From Winogradskyella tangerina (GTDB lineage: Bacteria > Bacteroidota > Bacteroidia > Flavobacteriales > Flavobacteriaceae), in assembly GCF_003260205.1 (NCBI RefSeq), contig NZ_QERF01000003.1, positions 248,001-312,000 on the forward strand: 64,000 nt of DNA, written 5' to 3'. Shown here in pieces: positions 63,901 through 64,000 of the stretch (positions are counted from its first letter, which is position 1; each line of letters starts with the position of its first letter). The notes below the pieces were generated by a model, which was not told the DNA's origin, ran no database searches, and saw only the letters and a list, made by a program, of their open reading frames with translations. The position numbers and the translations under genes were made by a program.

Positions 63901-64000
63901 TAAAAGTCGTAACTTGTGTTTTGCGCTAAACCACCTAAATTGAATGGATTGGTAGTAACGTTATTGATTACGGTTCCAGTACCTGGGGTAAATCCTGCTG
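60921..64000 (-). CDS. giant T9SS type B adhesin, 5'-truncated by the window edge
   Basis: The frame is open without a stop from the right edge to 60921, at least 1026 residues; no true start is in the window. From the edge: a fibronectin type III end (NTSYDFYVQAICGSDTSDFSGPF), a CUB-like domain (NPLIFTFTSNDGTPLN...NNWDELVVIDSDG), a PPC-like domain (ANDNCEGAITAVVNDDG...), then two tandem SprB-type repeats (CDGPGSDGVEDFDLDAL...SPYTSSGETLIIRVED and CDDLDGTVDGATEFDLTSI...SPYTSSGETIYVRVED) and a CHU_C tail (FNRNGTLVYSKDNYVDEWEG). PorP/SprF and PorE-like genes follow directly. A gliding or adhesion role is inferred. Confidence 0.88.
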   Translation of the reverse strand, partial: AGFTPGTGTVINNVTTNPFNLGGLAQNTSYDFYVQAICGSDTSDFSGPFTFTTTPQTNFVLDCTNDGPLTQDYCYENGGAANPLIFTFTSNDGTPLNLVFNSGNVENNWDELVVIDSDGTPFPGFAAADQNYGNAGNIGGLSFQSTGDTISWYINSDGSVSCASGSTGLTAGINYTVSCATCINPQATYTVIDDCDNGDQFLLDVNITSLGDATSLTISNNIDASTVPVTATGVYQIGPFPFNVDVIATVSNDQDANCIINSQPIQLLACPPANDNCEGAITAVVNDDGSCDQVTPGTILAATPSGVPNGSCTGNPDDDVWFEFTALSEVQIISIINITGGTFNIDHAVYEGSCDGLTELYCSNDDASVTPQLVVGNTYFIRVFSGGGDAETSSFDLCIREAPSNIICENAENFCAEGGALTTPNIIGIPDPNDLACLGTAPNPVWNILQIGESGPIEIQINQQDDNGNGLDVDFVLWGPFTSVEQACMDIVFEDCPTCPNNTTNPNFYPFGNIVDCSYSAASVENLTIDNAVAGEIYMLLVTNFNGNPGTITIEQTNISDTDSGEITAEIEAQIISDEVVIDPNNDPTEVDEVSVCGFDSVTIQTDSPFADEFVWYQDGFVMPGETGPSITVTESNNYQVQAFDNQCGADAFSQIVIVNLYNDPGTIEPQTLTVCDGPGSDGVEDFDLDALSASLGLGAGFTVTYYTNTADANQAINPVASPYTSSGETLIIRVEDSDAAANGFLGCRQLSEVALVVDARPAANQPADFIVCDDLDGTVDGATEFDLTSIDPEISTDPNVTITYHTSQEDADSGTAALASPYTSSGETIYVRVEDNITGCYETTSFNLVVNIVPLATFDPAFDYEVCPNATVPVTIGIIPDNFTASDVSVSWLLDGSPIAGSGLTLETVLVEGDYSAVITFNATGCTNTITTFVEELESCIFPQGISPGVSPGQNDTFDLSSFDVVRLEIFNRNGTLVYSKDNYVDEWEGQTNDGEELPVGTYFYTVVYEGGAKTRSAWVYINR

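Overview
ORGANISM. The window looks like chromosomal DNA of a marine-type Flavobacteriaceae (Bacteroidota). I infer this from low GC, type IX secretion sorting domains of both kinds (type A 'Por' tails and type B 'CHU_C' gliding-motility tails), PorP/SprF and PorE-like proteins, an IPExxxVDY protein, an ECF sigma/FecR/STN-TonB receptor cassette, TTTG-N19-TAnnTTTG promoters and near-absence of Shine-Dalgarno sites. The genus cannot be fixed from sequence alone. No phage, integrase, transposase or CRISPR array was seen. LAYOUT. 1-5.1 kb: tail of an RND exporter, a lone ABC ATPase, a large FG-GAP/ASPIC T9SS-secreted protein and a diheme lipoprotein. 5.2-13.1 kb (minus strand): HAD-type polysaccharide-locus protein, prolyl oligopeptidase, asd, mscL, alr, tdk. 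13.2-14.3 kb: a conserved hypothetical coupled to a DoxX-like protein, facing a 1135-residue CHU_C adhesin (14.3-17.7 kb). 17.8-23.2 kb (plus, except one gene): rsmI, an uracil-DNA-glycosylase-like gene, a divergent AhpD-like/OsmC pair, recJ, MFS. 23.2-26.6 kb (minus): GNAT, MATE, two very small membrane-protein genes that I add here, queD and lpxH, in a tightly overlapping run. 26.6-28.6 kb: universal stress protein, tRNA-Ala(GGC), a DUF2892 protein and a Crp/Fnr regulator with a palindromic operator candidate. 28.7-35.1 kb: sigma factor, anti-sigma FecR and STN-TonB receptor on the minus strand, divergent from two acidic, repeat-built lipoproteins. 35.2-44.8 kb (minus): alpha/beta hydrolase, AddB-like nuclease, OmpA/TSP3 porin-like protein, kbl, AddA-like helicase-nuclease. 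44.9-50.3 kb: superoxide dismutase, two 72-nt near-identical putative small RNAs, a PurF-like amidotransferase, a PfkB kinase, RNase H1, purN. 50.5-54.8 kb (plus): acpP-fabF-rnc-IPExxxVDY-pyk. 54.8-58 kb: PD40 lipoprotein, dinB, CYTH protein, YciI-like lipoprotein. 58-64 kb (minus): PorE-like OmpA protein, PorP/SprF, and a giant CHU_C adhesin that runs off the right edge. HOW IT FITS. Most genes are core metabolism and repair (fatty acid start module, purine steps, AddAB-like recombination, RecJ, DinB, UDG). The accessory content is cell-surface: three T9SS cargo proteins, one with its own PorP/PorE-like partners, and the sigma/FecR/receptor locus with acidic lipoproteins. BEST CANDIDATES FOR SOMETHING UNDESCRIBED: (1) the sigma-FecR-receptor cassette with the two modular acidic lipoproteins; (2) the tandem putative sRNAs after sod; (3) the 59- and 25-codon membrane micro-genes coupled to queD; (4) the Crp/Fnr-DUF2892 pair with an operator at the class II position; (5) a GC-rich palindromic repeat encoded as protein inside dinB, just before the clamp-binding tail.
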